A stretch of 64,000 bases of DNA from an uncultured Pseudomonadales bacterium (GCA_905478195.1 CAJQHM010000060.1:18735-82734); one strand, 5' to 3'; numbered from the stretch's first letter, positions 27,950-40,163 are shown. Program-made: numbers and translations. The notes: generated by a model not told the origin, from the sequence alone.

Positions 27950-30223
27950 ATGAACGAAGAAATCACAATTAGTGAAGACGGTATCGAACAGATTGCGTTA
28001 AAAACCTATACGCAGCAGGCCTATCTAAATTACTCAATGTACGTTATCAACGATCGTGCGTTGCCGAACATAGGCGACGGTCTAAAGCCCGTACAGCGTC
28101 GCATCATCTATGCGATGTCCGAATTGGGACTAAAGGCCAGTGCCAAGTTCAAGAAATCAGCTCGAACCATCGGTGATGTTATTGGTAAGTTTCATCCCCA
28201 TGGCGACTCTGCATGCTACGAAGCTATGGTGTTGATGGCGCAGTCGTTTACCTATCGCTATCCACTAGTAGATGGCCAGGGCAATTGGGGCTCGCAGGAT
28301 GACCCGAAGTCCTTCGCAGCCATGCGTTATACCGAATCGAGACTGCAAGGCTATGCCGATGTGCTGCTGGGCGAGCTGGGTCAGGGCACGGTGGAATGGA
28401 AAGCCAACTTCGACGGCACCCTGGAAGAACCAGAGGTATTACCTGCGCGACTACCCAATGTTCTGCTTAACGGTGGAAGTGGCATCGCCGTCGGTATGGC
28501 CACCGATATCCCTCCTCATAATCTGAGGGAAGTGGCAGCCGCCTGTATTTATCTTTTGGACAAGCCCAAGGCGACGGTCAAAGACATTTGTAAATTTATT
28601 AAAGGGCCTGACTATCCGACAGAGGCAGAGCTGATCACGCCCAAGAGTGAGATCGAAGAGCTATACAATACTGGCCGTGGCTCACTGAAGGCGCGTGCAA
28701 CCTACGTCAAAGAGAACGGCGAGATTCTAATAAACGCATTGCCCTATCAAGTTTCCGGCGCCAAGGTGCTCGAGCAGATTGCCGCACAGATGCAGAAGAA
28801 GAAGCTGCCAATGGTGGTAGACCTGCGTGACGAATCGGATCATGAGAATCCGACCCGCATTATCATAGTACCGAAATCGAATCGCGTTGACATCGACGCC
28901 ATCATGTCGCATCTGTACTCAACCACAGATCTTGAGAAAAACTACCGCGCCAATTTCAATATGATTGGCATCGATAAGCGGCCACAAGTAAAAGATATTG
29001 CCAGTCTGCTCAAGGAGTGGTTGCAGTTCCGTACCGAAACTGTACGAAGACGTCTGCAGTTTCGCCTCGACAAGATCATCGATCGCATGCATATCCTGGA
29101 TGGCTTGCTGATTGCATTTCTTAATATCGATGAAGTTATCAAGATCATTCGCAAGGAAGACAAGCCAAAGCCTGCGCTGATCAAGAAGTTCAAGATCTCC
29201 GATCGACAGGCAGAAGCTATTCTCGAATTGAAGTTGCGTCAACTTGCAAAGCTTGAAGAGATAAAAATAACGACGGAGCAGAAAGAATTAGCGGTGGAAA
29301 GAAAGACCCTGGAACAATTGCTTTCCTCGGCCGCACGACTAAAGACTTTTATCAAGGGCGAAATCAAAGCGGACGCAGAGAAGTTTGGCGATGCCAGACG
29401 CACGCCGATAGTTCAGAGAGAAGAGGCGAAGGCATTCAGCCAAACCGAGTTAATCTCTACCGAGCCGGTGACAATCGTATTATCCGAACGCGGCTGGATG
29501 CGTGCGGCGAAGGGCCACGAAGTCGATCCGGCTTCCTTGCAATACAAGTCCGGAGACGCTTTTAAGATTGCGGCTAGGGGCAAGAGCAACCAGTTAGCCA
29601 TATTCATGGATTCCACCGGGCGCGCATACTCCCTGCCGGCCCATAGCCTGCCTTCGGCACGAGGCCAGGGTGAGCCGGTATCGGGAAAGGTTAATCCACC
29701 ATCTGGAGCCACTTTTGAGGGTGTGGTAATAGGCGACGATGACAAAGATGTTTTGCTAGCGAGCGACGCCGGTTACGGATTCGTCGGCAAAGTTGGCGAC
29801 CTGATCAGCAAGAACAAGTCGGGCAAGGCTGTGCTCAGGCCTCCCAAGGGTGGGAAGGTCTTGGCCCCAAGAATGGTAGACAACTATAAGAAGGATCTGA
29901 TTGTTGCCATTACTAACGAAGGCAGGATGCTCATGTTTCCAATCTCCGAGCTGCCCCGCCTAGCGAAAGGCAAGGGCAACAAGATCATCAGCATTCCTAG
30001 CGCACGCGTAGCAGATCGTGTCGAGTTCATAGTTGCACTCACTGTGCTCAGCGAAGCCGACACACTGACCGTTCACGCAGGGAAACGCCATCACAATCTT
30101 AAACCAGCCGATCTGCTGCACTATAAGGGTGAGCGAGGACGCCGCGGAAACAAGTTGCCGCGAGGCTTTCAGAATGTCGATAGAGTTGAGGTGATTACGA
30201 AGGGTGAAGCGGCGAGCGACTAG
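27950..30223 (+). CDS. parC: DNA topoisomerase IV subunit A
   Basis: This is the DNA breakage-rejoining subunit of topoisomerase IV, 757 residues. The winged-helix domain has [17 protein letters not shown] and the catalytic Tyr in [10 protein letters not shown] near residue 125. A tower/coiled-coil region follows and then the C-terminal beta-pinwheel. The quinolone-determining positions equivalent to E. coli Ser80 and Glu84 are Ser and Glu, the sensitive form. It ends 17 bases from a convergent gene with no visible terminator between. Confidence 0.97.
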   Translation: MNEEITISEDGIEQIALKTYTQQAYLNYSMYVINDRALPNIGDGLKPVQRRIIYAMSELGLKASAKFKKSARTIGDVIGKFHPHGDSACYEAMVLMAQSFTYRYPLVDGQGNWGSQDDPKSFAAMRYTESRLQGYADVLLGELGQGTVEWKANFDGTLEEPEVLPARLPNVLLNGGSGIAVGMATDIPPHNLREVAAACIYLLDKPKATVKDICKFIKGPDYPTEAELITPKSEIEELYNTGRGSLKARATYVKENGEILINALPYQVSGAKVLEQIAAQMQKKKLPMVVDLRDESDHENPTRIIIVPKSNRVDIDAIMSHLYSTTDLEKNYRANFNMIGIDKRPQVKDIASLLKEWLQFRTETVRRRLQFRLDKIIDRMHILDGLLIAFLNIDEVIKIIRKEDKPKPALIKKFKISDRQAEAILELKLRQLAKLEEIKITTEQKELAVERKTLEQLLSSAARLKTFIKGEIKADAEKFGDARRTPIVQREEAKAFSQTELISTEPVTIVLSERGWMRAAKGHEVDPASLQYKSGDAFKIAARGKSNQLAIFMDSTGRAYSLPAHSLPSARGQGEPVSGKVNPPSGATFEGVVIGDDDKDVLLASDAGYGFVGKVGDLISKNKSGKAVLRPPKGGKVLAPRMVDNYKKDLIVAITNEGRMLMFPISELPRLAKGKGNKIISIPSARVADRVEFIVALTVLSEADTLTVHAGKRHHNLKPADLLHYKGERGRRGNKLPRGFQNVDRVEVITKGEAASD

Positions 30224-30240
30224 GATCGGATGCGATGGGC

Positions 30241-31725
30241 CTAATCGGTATATAGCGTAACTAGCTGTATGGCCTGTCGCTCCAGTAATAGTTTGTAGTC
30301 CGACATAGGCTCATTGCCCAGGTAAGTTATTATCTGCATATCGTCATCGACGATGGAATATTCTTCGGCATTTATCCGAGTATCAGCCCCAACATGGGTG
30401 AAGCAGCGCTCGCTGATCAACAGCGAATTATTTGGCGCCTCGTCACATATTATCCGAGTGATATCTAGCGTCTTACCCGTCAGATTATTCTTCTCTTGGG
30501 TTACCGGCGAATACAAGCCGCTAACCGCTTGACCACTATGCACGGCGAGTTTAAATTTTGCAGCAATGTGCTCGCCTTCAACATCGTTTAGATCGCCTAC
30601 TAGTTGCAGAAACAATTGTCCGGAGCAGATCGCATAGAAGGCTTGCTCTTCTTCTAATTGCTCCGATGCAAAATTGATGACTACTTCATCTTCTGCGCAG
30701 TAAGTAACGCTTCCGTTATAAAGCTGTGCGACCTTGCCCGCGAAAAAGTAATATTTATTCAACAGATTAACTAAGGTAACTTCGCTTAGCGTCGAGGCGA
30801 GGTAGTGAAAATTTGCCATCTTAATCGATAATAGAGTGACGTCCTGTGTTCCAAACTTAGCGCCGAACTCTTCCAGGCTAGCCTCAGGTTTTCTATGGCC
30901 AAAATTATTGAGGAAGGTGTTCTGCGCCAAAAATTCTGCGGTGGCGTTGAACTGCCTTATCGCCATGCTTATCTCATTAAGATCATTGGGCTCGGGGCAG
31001 GTCTCAATCTCGCCTTTACGAACATTGCTAATGGCAAAGGCGAGTAGGTTCGCAGGGAAACTAACCAGGTACTGAAAATAGGTTGTGATAAGTGTGGCTG
31101 CTACAATTAATAGCAATACGGTCGCTGCCACCACAAACAAGAAATTGTTTACGATCCCGGCTTCGATGTAACTTAGATCGAGGCTAAGGCGCACAAAGCC
31201 CGCGGTGGAATCGGCGACAGTAATCGGCGCCAGGTAGTCGGCTTCGACTCGGCTCAGTGGAATTGGCAGAGGAATTAGAGTTCTCGGCACTTGTGCCTCG
31301 CTTCTCGCCGCTGCGATGACTTCGTTATCGATATTCACCACGGCAATCTCGTTAATGCTTGAGTTTCTGGCAAGGCCGCCAAGAAAAACGTTCATACTGA
31401 TTAGGTCGTTTGCCAAGACCAGCTCCGTCAGCTGCGTGGCGGTTTGCTGTGCCAGGGTATTGCCTAGGCTGTCGGCTTGCTGTCGTAACAGGTTCTGCGT
31501 GTTGTAGTTGCTGATCAGCCAGAATATACACATCGCAAGGGTCAAAAGCAGACAGACAGCGGAAGCAAATTTCCGCGAAATCTGGGAATTCTTTTTGGCT
31601 GGCGCCGAGGTTGCTGCGACGGGAGAATTTTTATTGGGAAGCTCTTCTTGCAACACGACCACTCTATTCAGTGAATTACGATGGCTAACAAGCTTAAGAA
31701 TAGCAGTCTCTAGGCCCATCCCCAA
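30241..31725 (-). CDS. membrane sensor with degenerate class III cyclase-homology domain
   Basis: This 494-residue membrane protein has a cytoplasmic N-tail and a transmembrane helix near residues 52-70. An extracytoplasmic segment with NTLAQQTATQL resembles AhpA/YtjB-type sensors. A second helix lies near 195-220, followed by a HAMP-like linker and a C-terminal domain with the layout of adenylate/guanylate cyclases (LVNLLNKYYFFAG, then FKLAVHSGQAVSG, then TGKTLDITRI). The first metal-binding Asp of active cyclases is replaced (SIKMANF in place of an FADIRGF-type segment), while the second is kept in AEDEVV. I infer a non-catalytic nucleotide-sensing domain. It is co-oriented behind a broken GGDEF-EAL gene. 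Confidence 0.7.
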   Translation of the reverse strand: MGMGLETAILKLVSHRNSLNRVVVLQEELPNKNSPVAATSAPAKKNSQISRKFASAVCLLLTLAMCIFWLISNYNTQNLLRQQADSLGNTLAQQTATQLTELVLANDLISMNVFLGGLARNSSINEIAVVNIDNEVIAAARSEAQVPRTLIPLPIPLSRVEADYLAPITVADSTAGFVRLSLDLSYIEAGIVNNFLFVVAATVLLLIVAATLITTYFQYLVSFPANLLAFAISNVRKGEIETCPEPNDLNEISMAIRQFNATAEFLAQNTFLNNFGHRKPEASLEEFGAKFGTQDVTLLSIKMANFHYLASTLSEVTLVNLLNKYYFFAGKVAQLYNGSVTYCAEDEVVINFASEQLEEEQAFYAICSGQLFLQLVGDLNDVEGEHIAAKFKLAVHSGQAVSGLYSPVTQEKNNLTGKTLDITRIICDEAPNNSLLISERCFTHVGADTRINAEEYSIVDDDMQIITYLGNEPMSDYKLLLERQAIQLVTLYTD

Positions 31726-31754
31726 TCAGTTTGTGCATCAGTACCTTGCCAATA

Positions 31755-32118
31755 TTAACGAAAGCTTACGGTGATCGATTCGATAAATTCAAAGTCCATT
31801 GATGGCGATGGTCTGTCCAGGCAATTTCCCTGCAGAAAATCGACACCGGCTTGCCATAGCAGTGGAAGTATGGGGGGACGTTCTAACAGTGGTGCAATTA
31901 TCTTGATCTGCAGTTCGTGCAGCGCCGATATCATTGCATGCAGATTGCCCAAGCTCTCTTGGTTGATGTCGATTTTACTTAAGATTGTGCTATCGAGTTT
32001 CACGAAGCTTGCGGGTACAAGAGAGATAGCGCAGCGGGTCGGGTGTGCAGCCAAAATTTGATAGGGATATTTTAATCCCCATAGATGCCATGGCCTCACA
32101 GAAGGTGCTCAGATGGTG
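31755..32118 (-). pseudogene. C-terminal EAL-domain remnant, disconnected by stop and frameshift
   Basis: Continuing the upstream frame past the TAA at 32119-32121 gives an EAL-like stretch, HHLSTFCEAMASMGIK then ISLSNFGCTPDPLRYLS. The match then moves to a second frame at VPASFVKLDSTIL and runs to the natural-looking end ESITVSFR. The shift falls in the GA repeat at 32020-32026; restoring two bases would rejoin the frames. The DDFG-equivalent is SNFG and AEFVE-equivalent is APLLE, so the phosphodiesterase was already inactive before disruption. The segment could be expressed only from an internal start such as GTG 32099. Confidence 0.65.
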
Positions 32119-33132
32119 TTAAGCAACGAGCGCGTCTGTCTCGCTGATCTGAAATATCAACTGTGTGGCTATGGCCGGGTTTGCTGTCAGTTTCTCTTTA
32201 ATCCAGAGCAGGAAGTCGCTGCTAACCAGAGAATTGTGACTAAGATTTACCAGCAGCCGCAGCTCACCGTTACTCCCCACGACAAGCAGGGAAATCACCT
32301 GCTCGAGAATACGGCGGTCAAGTTGCTCGCCGCGGGCATTCCTGGCAGCGGTTTCGAACAGCAAGTAGTTTGGCAGGCTCTCCTCATTAGGCGAAAGCAG
32401 ACAGCGTACTTCGTAGTGTTGCAGTGAGTCCTGTGAGAAATTTACCAGGGCTTGAAAGCTAAGCTGGAGTTCTGTATGCGCTTCGATTGAGCGCAGTTGA
32501 TTCAGGGCAGTGTCTGCACTAATAGAGTTAAGATGGGCGGGCAGCTCTCTAGGCCTAAGACTAAGGGCCAGGTTGTGCCTTGCACGGGCAAAGACTATGG
32601 GCCAGGCCGGTATATTCGGCTCTAGCGCTGCAACGCCAGCGCCGCACTTGAGTTCTAGTTGCCTGGGCAGGGTCTGCGCAACTGCGCTTAGCAGGGCCTG
32701 TTTTAACATGTCGGTTATAAGCCCGGCATTGACGCTGCACTCGGCGAGTAATAGCGCCGCAAATTCGTAGTTGGGACAGCGGCAGAGCAGCACGCGTTTC
32801 GGTAGGGTCTTTTTTAGCAGCCGCGCGATTTCGCTTAGCAGCAGGTCGGCTTCCGGGGTGCCAACCCAGCTGCGAATTTCATAGAAGTTTTCAAGTTGCA
32901 GCAGGGCAAGGCTGGCCCTTAGCTTGCGCTTGCGACCTTGCGCGAGACAGTGATCGATGACATGGCAGAGATAGTCCTGGCGGTGCAGCCCCGTTACTGG
33001 GTCTTTCTCAAAAGCAGGGGGCCTTTGTCGCAGTGGCTCGGTGTTGGTATCTGGAAGTGGATTCACAGCGGATGTATCGCCGCGGGAGTTAGTTTCGATT
33101 TGGCTGGACTCGAATGCCTGGTTGGCTGTCAT
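32119..33132 (-). CDS. degenerate GGDEF-EAL protein, truncated by a stop codon
   Basis: The 337 readable residues hold a low-complexity N-tail, then a GGDEF-fold domain from KDPVTGLHRQDYL (residue 44) in which the catalytic RYGGDEF is replaced by RCPNYEFA. The first two-thirds of an EAL-fold domain follow, from LQLSFQALVNF with EVR in place of EAL. TAA ends the frame at QISETDALVA, in the middle of the EAL domain. The rest of the domain lies downstream in two frames. The gene was probably a c-di-GMP-binding effector rather than an enzyme, and is now apparently inactivated. epmB ends 29 bases upstream of its start on the same strand. Confidence 0.65.
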   Translation of the reverse strand: MTANQAFESSQIETNSRGDTSAVNPLPDTNTEPLRQRPPAFEKDPVTGLHRQDYLCHVIDHCLAQGRKRKLRASLALLQLENFYEIRSWVGTPEADLLLSEIARLLKKTLPKRVLLCRCPNYEFAALLLAECSVNAGLITDMLKQALLSAVAQTLPRQLELKCGAGVAALEPNIPAWPIVFARARHNLALSLRPRELPAHLNSISADTALNQLRSIEAHTELQLSFQALVNFSQDSLQHYEVRCLLSPNEESLPNYLLFETAARNARGEQLDRRILEQVISLLVVGSNGELRLLVNLSHNSLVSSDFLLWIKEKLTANPAIATQLIFQISETDALVA

Positions 33133-33161
33133 TCTATTCCACTCCCTGTGGGCTCTAGCGC

Positions 33162-34178
33162 TTAGGCTATTCTGGTTTTACCTCGCTCGCCGGGGTTCTC
33201 TCGAACCAGTCGAGGAACCAGGTATCCGGGCAGTGTGGCGTGAAGGGTCTTAATGAGTTCCTTGGCATGCTGATCGGACACCATGAAGTGCTCGGTGCCA
33301 GCTACCTGATCGGGCATATGTAAGTAATAGGGTAGTACATTGTGCTCGAATAACGCCTTGTTGAGATTGATCAGAGCCTCTGAGTTGTCGTTAACATCCT
33401 TTAAAACTACAGATTGATTCAGCATCGTGACGCCAATTGCGTCTAACGCGCTAAAACCATCGGCTACAGCTGTGTCCAGCTCCCGAGCATGGTTGCAGTG
33501 CACTACCATCACGATACGCAGCCGTGACTCACTCAGACATTGCAGCAACTCGGCGGTAACCCGTCTGGGAATCACGATGGGCAGCCGTGAGTGAATTCGC
33601 ACGGCAGTCAGGTGCTCGATACCGGCCAATTGCTGCATTAGCCAACTAAACTGCCTGTCTGAGAGTGCCAAGGGGTCACCACCGCTGAGAATGACCTCCT
33701 CGATGCTACTGTCCTCGGCGATATAGGAAAAAGCAGAGTCCCATTGCTTGCGGCTTGGGGAATTTGCCCGATAGTCAAAATGCCGTCTAAAACAGTAGCG
33801 GCAATGTATGGCGCAATGGGGCGCGGCGGTTAACAGCACACGCCCCTGATACTTGTGCAGAAGGCCAGGCACGGGATTGAAGTTCTGCTCATCGAGAGGG
33901 TCCGGTACAAAGCTTTCGCTCTTGCTCTGCTCCTCTATGGCAGGCCATATCTGTTTCAGTAGTGGATCATGCCAGTTGCCTCTCTCGATTCTCTCTACGA
34001 AGGGCCTGGGCGCCTTCAGTGGAAACTGGCTAAGAGCCGCTAGAGAATAGGGGCAGGTCTCGGGGTCGAGGTGGAGTAGGTTGAGCAATTCTTCTGGATC
34101 CGTGATCAGGTCGGATAATTGATCCTGCCAATTTGGGGCACGATCCGATCGAATGAGTGAGGTAACCTGATTTCCCAT
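33162..34178 (-). CDS. epmB: EF-P beta-lysylation protein (lysine 2,3-aminomutase family)
   Basis: This radical-SAM, PLP-dependent enzyme converts (S)-alpha-lysine to (R)-beta-lysine for modification of elongation factor P. The 338 residues include the radical-SAM cluster motif CAIHCRYCFRRHF near residue 120, followed by EVILSGGDPLALSD. The PLP-binding region near the C-terminus contains DQVAGTEHF. The family has a shorter chain than catabolic lysine 2,3-aminomutase, as here. It is divergent from efp, 241 bases away, and epmA follows efp, so all three are clustered. Confidence 0.93.
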   Translation of the reverse strand: MGNQVTSLIRSDRAPNWQDQLSDLITDPEELLNLLHLDPETCPYSLAALSQFPLKAPRPFVERIERGNWHDPLLKQIWPAIEEQSKSESFVPDPLDEQNFNPVPGLLHKYQGRVLLTAAPHCAIHCRYCFRRHFDYRANSPSRKQWDSAFSYIAEDSSIEEVILSGGDPLALSDRQFSWLMQQLAGIEHLTAVRIHSRLPIVIPRRVTAELLQCLSESRLRIVMVVHCNHARELDTAVADGFSALDAIGVTMLNQSVVLKDVNDNSEALINLNKALFEHNVLPYYLHMPDQVAGTEHFMVSDQHAKELIKTLHATLPGYLVPRLVRENPGERGKTRIA

Positions 34179-34419
34179 CTAATGTTCCGAAACAAAAATT
34201 TGATTTTATAAAGGCAGTTGTTAGTATCCGTTGCCACATCATAGCAACATAAGGCTAAAGCCTTCGATAGTTAGTTAATCGATGCTGATATCTTTGCTGC
34301 GAATTGAGACAATAGACAAGAAAGCTGCTGCTAGTCGTTATCATAAGCGGTCACTGAACATAAGATTCATAGTCGAGGCAGTTTGCTAGCCTCGAAAGCA
34401 AATACCTCAAGAGGGAAAC

Positions 34420-34992
34420 ATGGCAACTTACTCCACCAGCGAATTCAAATCGGGGCTCAAGGTCCTCATCGACTCCGAACCCTGCTCGATGATCGAAGTT
34501 GAAAAGGTTAAACCCGGTAAAGGGCAGGCATTCGATCGCGTAAAGCTGCGCAATCTGGTAAACGGGAGAGTCTGGGAGCGCACCTACAAGTCAGGGGAAT
34601 CGGTAGACGCCGCCGATGTCATGGAGCTGGAAATGGAATTTCTCTACGCGGACGGCGAATTCTGGCATTTTATGAAAACCGATGACAGCTACGAGCAGGT
34701 TGCCGCCGATGTGAATGCAATCACCGATGCGAAGATCTGGTTAAAGGAACAAGACAGATATACGGTAGTGCTGTGGAACGATGCGCCGATCTCGGTTACT
34801 GCGGCCAACTTCGTGGAACTCGAAGTGACAGACACTGACCCAGGCCTGAAGGGGGATACAGCTCAGGGTGGAACCAAGCCTGCGACACTGAGTTCAGGCG
34901 CCGTGGTTAAGGTACCTCTGTTTGTGAATATCGGCGATGTGCTTCGTGTGGATACACGAACTTCTGAATATCAAAATCGAGTCACTAAATAG
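34420..34992 (+). CDS. efp: elongation factor P
   Basis: EF-P relieves ribosome stalling at polyproline stretches. The 190 residues form the three beta-barrel domains. The modified lysine is in the loop KPGKGQAF (near residue 34), the form beta-lysylated by EpmA in E. coli; the rhamnosylated type has Arg here. A GAGGGAAAC ribosome-binding site precedes ATG. The partner genes epmA (downstream) and epmB (divergent) confirm the lysylation route. Confidence 0.96.
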   Translation: MATYSTSEFKSGLKVLIDSEPCSMIEVEKVKPGKGQAFDRVKLRNLVNGRVWERTYKSGESVDAADVMELEMEFLYADGEFWHFMKTDDSYEQVAADVNAITDAKIWLKEQDRYTVVLWNDAPISVTAANFVELEVTDTDPGLKGDTAQGGTKPATLSSGAVVKVPLFVNIGDVLRVDTRTSEYQNRVTK

Positions 34993-35065
34993 CCCGACTC
35001 TACGGGGTCTCGAAACTAGCCACAAATCTACGCCGTTATGCAGCAGCTAGTGAAAGGAAGATTTC

Positions 35066-36022
35066 ATGGTTGATTGGAAACCAAGTTCTCCCCTACAAAA
35101 TCTGCAACAACGTGCGCGAACCCTTGCAAGCATTCGGCGTTTCTTCGCCGAGCGTGATGTGCTCGAAGTAGAAACACCCATACTCGCCAGCACAACAGTC
35201 CCCGATGTATACATCGAATCCATATCCGCTGAGCTCAAAGACGGCAATAATAGCGAAGCTTATTTTCTACAAACCTCTCCCGAATTTTTTATGAAGCGGT
35301 TGCTAGCGAGTGGCAGTGGTTCCATCTATCAGCTTACGAAAGCCTTTCGACAGGAAGAAAAGGGAAGAATTCACAATACCGAATTTACATTACTCGAATG
35401 GTATAGGGTGTCTTATTCTCTAGAGGAACTGATGACTGAACTGGAGTGCCTGGTACAAGAAATTCTAGGCTGCGATCCTATACCGCGTTTTAGCTACCGG
35501 GAAATATTTCAGAAGCATCTGCATATCGACCCTCATCAGATTCCCCTAGCGGAGTTAGAGCAGTTGGCCAGGGAGAGGATCGATTTGGCTGGCAGCGACC
35601 TAAGCAAAACAGACTATCTCCAGCTATTGCTTGCCAACGCCATAGAGCCTGAGCTACCGGCGTTTTGCTTTATCTATGACTATCCGCAGGAGCAGGCTGC
35701 ATTATCAACCTTGGCCGAGGACGATTTTAGTGTAGTGGTAGCCAAGCGATTCGAGTTGTTCGGTCACGGCATGGAACTGGCGAATGGTTATTTTGAGCTC
35801 AGCGACAGCGACGAGCAGCGAGCACGATTTGAAGAGGCCAATGGGCTGCGGAAAGAGAAGGGACAGCAGATCCATGCTATAGATGAGAGGCTAATCGCCG
35901 CCCTTGAAAGCGGTATACCCAGCTGTTCTGGCGTTGCCGTGGGCGTAGATCGATTGCTTATGTTATTGATGAATGCGAAGCATATTAGCGAGGTGATTAG
36001 CTTTGGAGGTGATCGGGGCTAA
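35066..36022 (+). CDS. epmA: EF-P--(R)-beta-lysine ligase
   Basis: This truncated class II lysyl-tRNA synthetase homologue attaches beta-lysine to EF-P. The 318 residues contain the catalytic core without the tRNA anticodon-binding domain, as in YjeA/PoxA/GenX. Motif 2 is FRQEEKGRIHNTEFTLLEW near residue 92 and motif 3 is SGVAVGVDRLLMLL near residue 292. It follows efp by 73 bases and is likely in the same transcript. Confidence 0.95.
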   Translation: MVDWKPSSPLQNLQQRARTLASIRRFFAERDVLEVETPILASTTVPDVYIESISAELKDGNNSEAYFLQTSPEFFMKRLLASGSGSIYQLTKAFRQEEKGRIHNTEFTLLEWYRVSYSLEELMTELECLVQEILGCDPIPRFSYREIFQKHLHIDPHQIPLAELEQLARERIDLAGSDLSKTDYLQLLLANAIEPELPAFCFIYDYPQEQAALSTLAEDDFSVVVAKRFELFGHGMELANGYFELSDSDEQRARFEEANGLRKEKGQQIHAIDERLIAALESGIPSCSGVAVGVDRLLMLLMNAKHISEVISFGGDRG

Positions 36023-36041
36023 GTGCCAATACCCCGCAAGA

Positions 36042-36902
36042 CTAATCTGCTGTGCTGGCTTCTTCTAACAGCCGTTGTATGTATAAGCTTCGCAATATTC
36101 CAGTTATCTCGCCAGGTTTTCCGTCGCCAATTGGCTGCCCGTCTATACTTACGACTCCTAGGGCAAGGGTTGTGGCACTGCTTATGAAAGCCTCGTCAGC
36201 CTGCAGTGCTTCTTCTATAGTGAACAGGCGCTGTTCGATCTGAATATTTTCACGCTGGGCAATCTCGATCAAAGTACGACGGCGAATCCCGGGAAGAATC
36301 AAGTTGGAGAGAGGGCGTGTAATTATTTTTCTATCTTTTACGATGTAGGCGCTCGAGGAAACACCTTCGGTAACAAAGCCATCCTCAATCATCCAGCCTT
36401 CGTTTGCGCCCTTGCTTTGCGCATCCTGTTTAGCCAAACATTGAGCGAGAAGATTTATCGATTTGATATCGCGACGCTTCCAACGAATGTCTTCGCTCGT
36501 AGCGATGGAAATGCCAGTCTCGGCCTGGGGGTTCTCCAGTAAGTCCATAGATGAGGTAAACGCGACTAGAGTCGGAGGCGTATTCGGGGGAAAGGCAAAG
36601 TCTCTATCGGCGATACCACGAGTCACCTGCGAGTAAACGATTCCTTCCTTCAGGCCATTGCGAGAAATAAGTTCCTGCATAATGTCTATATACTCGCGCT
36701 GAGAACAAGGCCAGATAAGACTCAGCTCGCTGAGAGATCTTTCGAGTCGTTCAAGGAAATAGGCGCGATCTACCAGTTTGCCAGAAATCACAGGTACGAC
36801 TTCATACACGCCATCGCCGAAGATAAAGCCGCGATCGAAGATTGAAATCTTTGCCTCTTCTTCAGCGGCATACTCGCCATTTACATAGACTATTCTACTC
36901 AA
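36042..36902 (-). CDS. class IV aminotransferase, probable D-amino acid aminotransferase
   Basis: This is a fold-type IV PLP enzyme of 286 residues. DRGFIFGDGVYEV near residue 23 is typical of D-alanine aminotransferases. The PLP lysine lies in RRDIKSINLLAQ near residue 145, and TEGVSSSAYIV and LPGIRRRTLIE follow. Branched-chain aminotransferase and aminodeoxychorismate lyase are relatives, but the N-terminal motif favours D-amino acid transamination, which supplies D-Glu or D-Ala. It is convergent with epmA across 19 bases. Confidence 0.82.
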   Translation of the reverse strand: MSRIVYVNGEYAAEEEAKISIFDRGFIFGDGVYEVVPVISGKLVDRAYFLERLERSLSELSLIWPCSQREYIDIMQELISRNGLKEGIVYSQVTRGIADRDFAFPPNTPPTLVAFTSSMDLLENPQAETGISIATSEDIRWKRRDIKSINLLAQCLAKQDAQSKGANEGWMIEDGFVTEGVSSSAYIVKDRKIITRPLSNLILPGIRRRTLIEIAQRENIQIEQRLFTIEEALQADEAFISSATTLALGVVSIDGQPIGDGKPGEITGILRSLYIQRLLEEASTAD

Positions 36903-36959
36903 GCTAAACCTCGCCTTCTCTAGGAGCTATAAAATGTTAGAACTAAACAAGATCTAAGT

Positions 36960-37466
36960 TTATTTGAATTGCTGTGCGAAATCAGCAAGCTCGGTGCCAT
37001 CGAGTCGCTGTACCGTCCAGCCATCCATGGGGGCGGCACCGATCGATCTATAAAATTTAATAGAGGGCTCATTCCAATCTAGAACCGACCATTCAACTCT
37101 TGTGCAGTTGCGTTGAACGGCGAGCTTGGCGATATAGGCCAGAAGTAGCTTTCCGAATCCCTTGCCGCGCATCTGCGGCTGGACGTAGATATCTTCGAGG
37201 TAGATTCCCGGCCTTCCAGTAAAAGTAGAGAAATTGTGAAAGAACAACGAATAACCGACTGCCTTACCGTGGTATTCGCCGATGGTGACTTCGGCGTAAG
37301 ACTTCTCACCAAATAAGGTTTCTTCCAGAATCGCGACCGTTGCAACTACCTCGTGACTCAGTTTCTCATAATCTGCCAATTCCTGAATGAAGCTCAGAAT
37401 CAAGGTGCAGTCCTCGACTGTGGCGGAACGAATAGTAAAATCTGGGATGCCTGTGGCTAATAGCAT
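36960..37466 (-). CDS. GNAT N-acetyltransferase, diamine acetyltransferase-like
   Basis: This 168-residue GNAT-fold enzyme shows YLEDIYVQPQMRGKGFGKLLL, whose last part is the acetyl-CoA pyrophosphate loop (Q/R-x-x-G-x-G/A), then WNEPSIKFYRSIGA near the end. The pattern resembles spermidine/spermine acetyltransferases and thialysine acetyltransferases, so a small polyamine or amino-acid substrate is plausible. It lies 57 bases upstream of the D-amino acid aminotransferase gene and could share its transcript. Confidence 0.85.
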   Translation of the reverse strand: MLLATGIPDFTIRSATVEDCTLILSFIQELADYEKLSHEVVATVAILEETLFGEKSYAEVTIGEYHGKAVGYSLFFHNFSTFTGRPGIYLEDIYVQPQMRGKGFGKLLLAYIAKLAVQRNCTRVEWSVLDWNEPSIKFYRSIGAAPMDGWTVQRLDGTELADFAQQFK

Positions 37467-37621
37467 AGTCTCTCTTCTCTAATTCACGGTTGTCTTATCG
37501 ATCGGCGTATAGTTGCTAGCTGTTTGAGCCAAGGCAGGCTCGCGCAGTACCAAGAGTTTGAATTATAGCGTACATAGCCGCCGTAGAGCATCTGTGGCCA
37601 CTGTAAGTGTTGCTCTGTGAC

Positions 37622-37630
37622 TGCTATAAT
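37622..37630 (+). promoter_or_regulatory. predicted extended -10 promoter of icd
   Basis: TGCTATAAT is a perfect extended -10 element (TG-n-TATAAT), with no strong -35 element. It lies about 128 bases upstream of the icd start codon, implying a long leader. Predicted by eye. Confidence 0.5.
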
Positions 37631-37749
37631 ACGCGCCCTTTTTGCCCCTAGGCAGGTGTGCGTAAAAGGCTGCTTAACTAAGAGAGTAATATCAGGGTAC
37701 TAATACAGCACCAACACAGCACTAGCACGGCTAGAACGAGTCAATATAA

Positions 37750-39987
<2,238 letters not shown>

Positions 39988-40015
39988 ATAGCGGCTGGCA
40001 CAGCGCAGCTCTACT

Positions 40016-40050
40016 CACTCTCGGATAGCAGTACGTAGGCTCCGAGGGTG
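40016..40050. other. stem-loop downstream of icd
   Basis: CACTCTCGGA and TCCGAGGGTG pair with small mismatches around a 15-base loop. It sits ahead of the stronger intrinsic terminator and may protect the icd transcript end. Confidence 0.4.
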
Positions 40051-40131
40051 ACTAGAATCGAACCCGGTGCCTCTCCAAAATTTCTCTAACAATTCGGTTG
40101 CTTTTAACAAGCTGGGCCGTCTTGTTGGCAA

Positions 40132-40163
40132 AAAAAAGCCCACCGCTTAGGGTGGGCTTTCTT
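40132..40163. terminator. bidirectional intrinsic terminator between icd and the NHL protein gene
   Basis: AAAGCCCACC and GGTGGGCTTT pair around a five-base loop (GCTTA). An A-tract on the left and T-run on the right allow function in both directions, serving icd (+) and the convergent NHL gene (-). Confidence 0.85.

Noticed and set aside
40049..40075. tRNA T-arm-like sequence on the minus strand (GGGTTCGATTC)
   Set aside because: The flanking bases do not form a T-stem or acceptor stem and no anticodon arm can be built upstream, so it is a chance match rather than a tRNA or attachment site.
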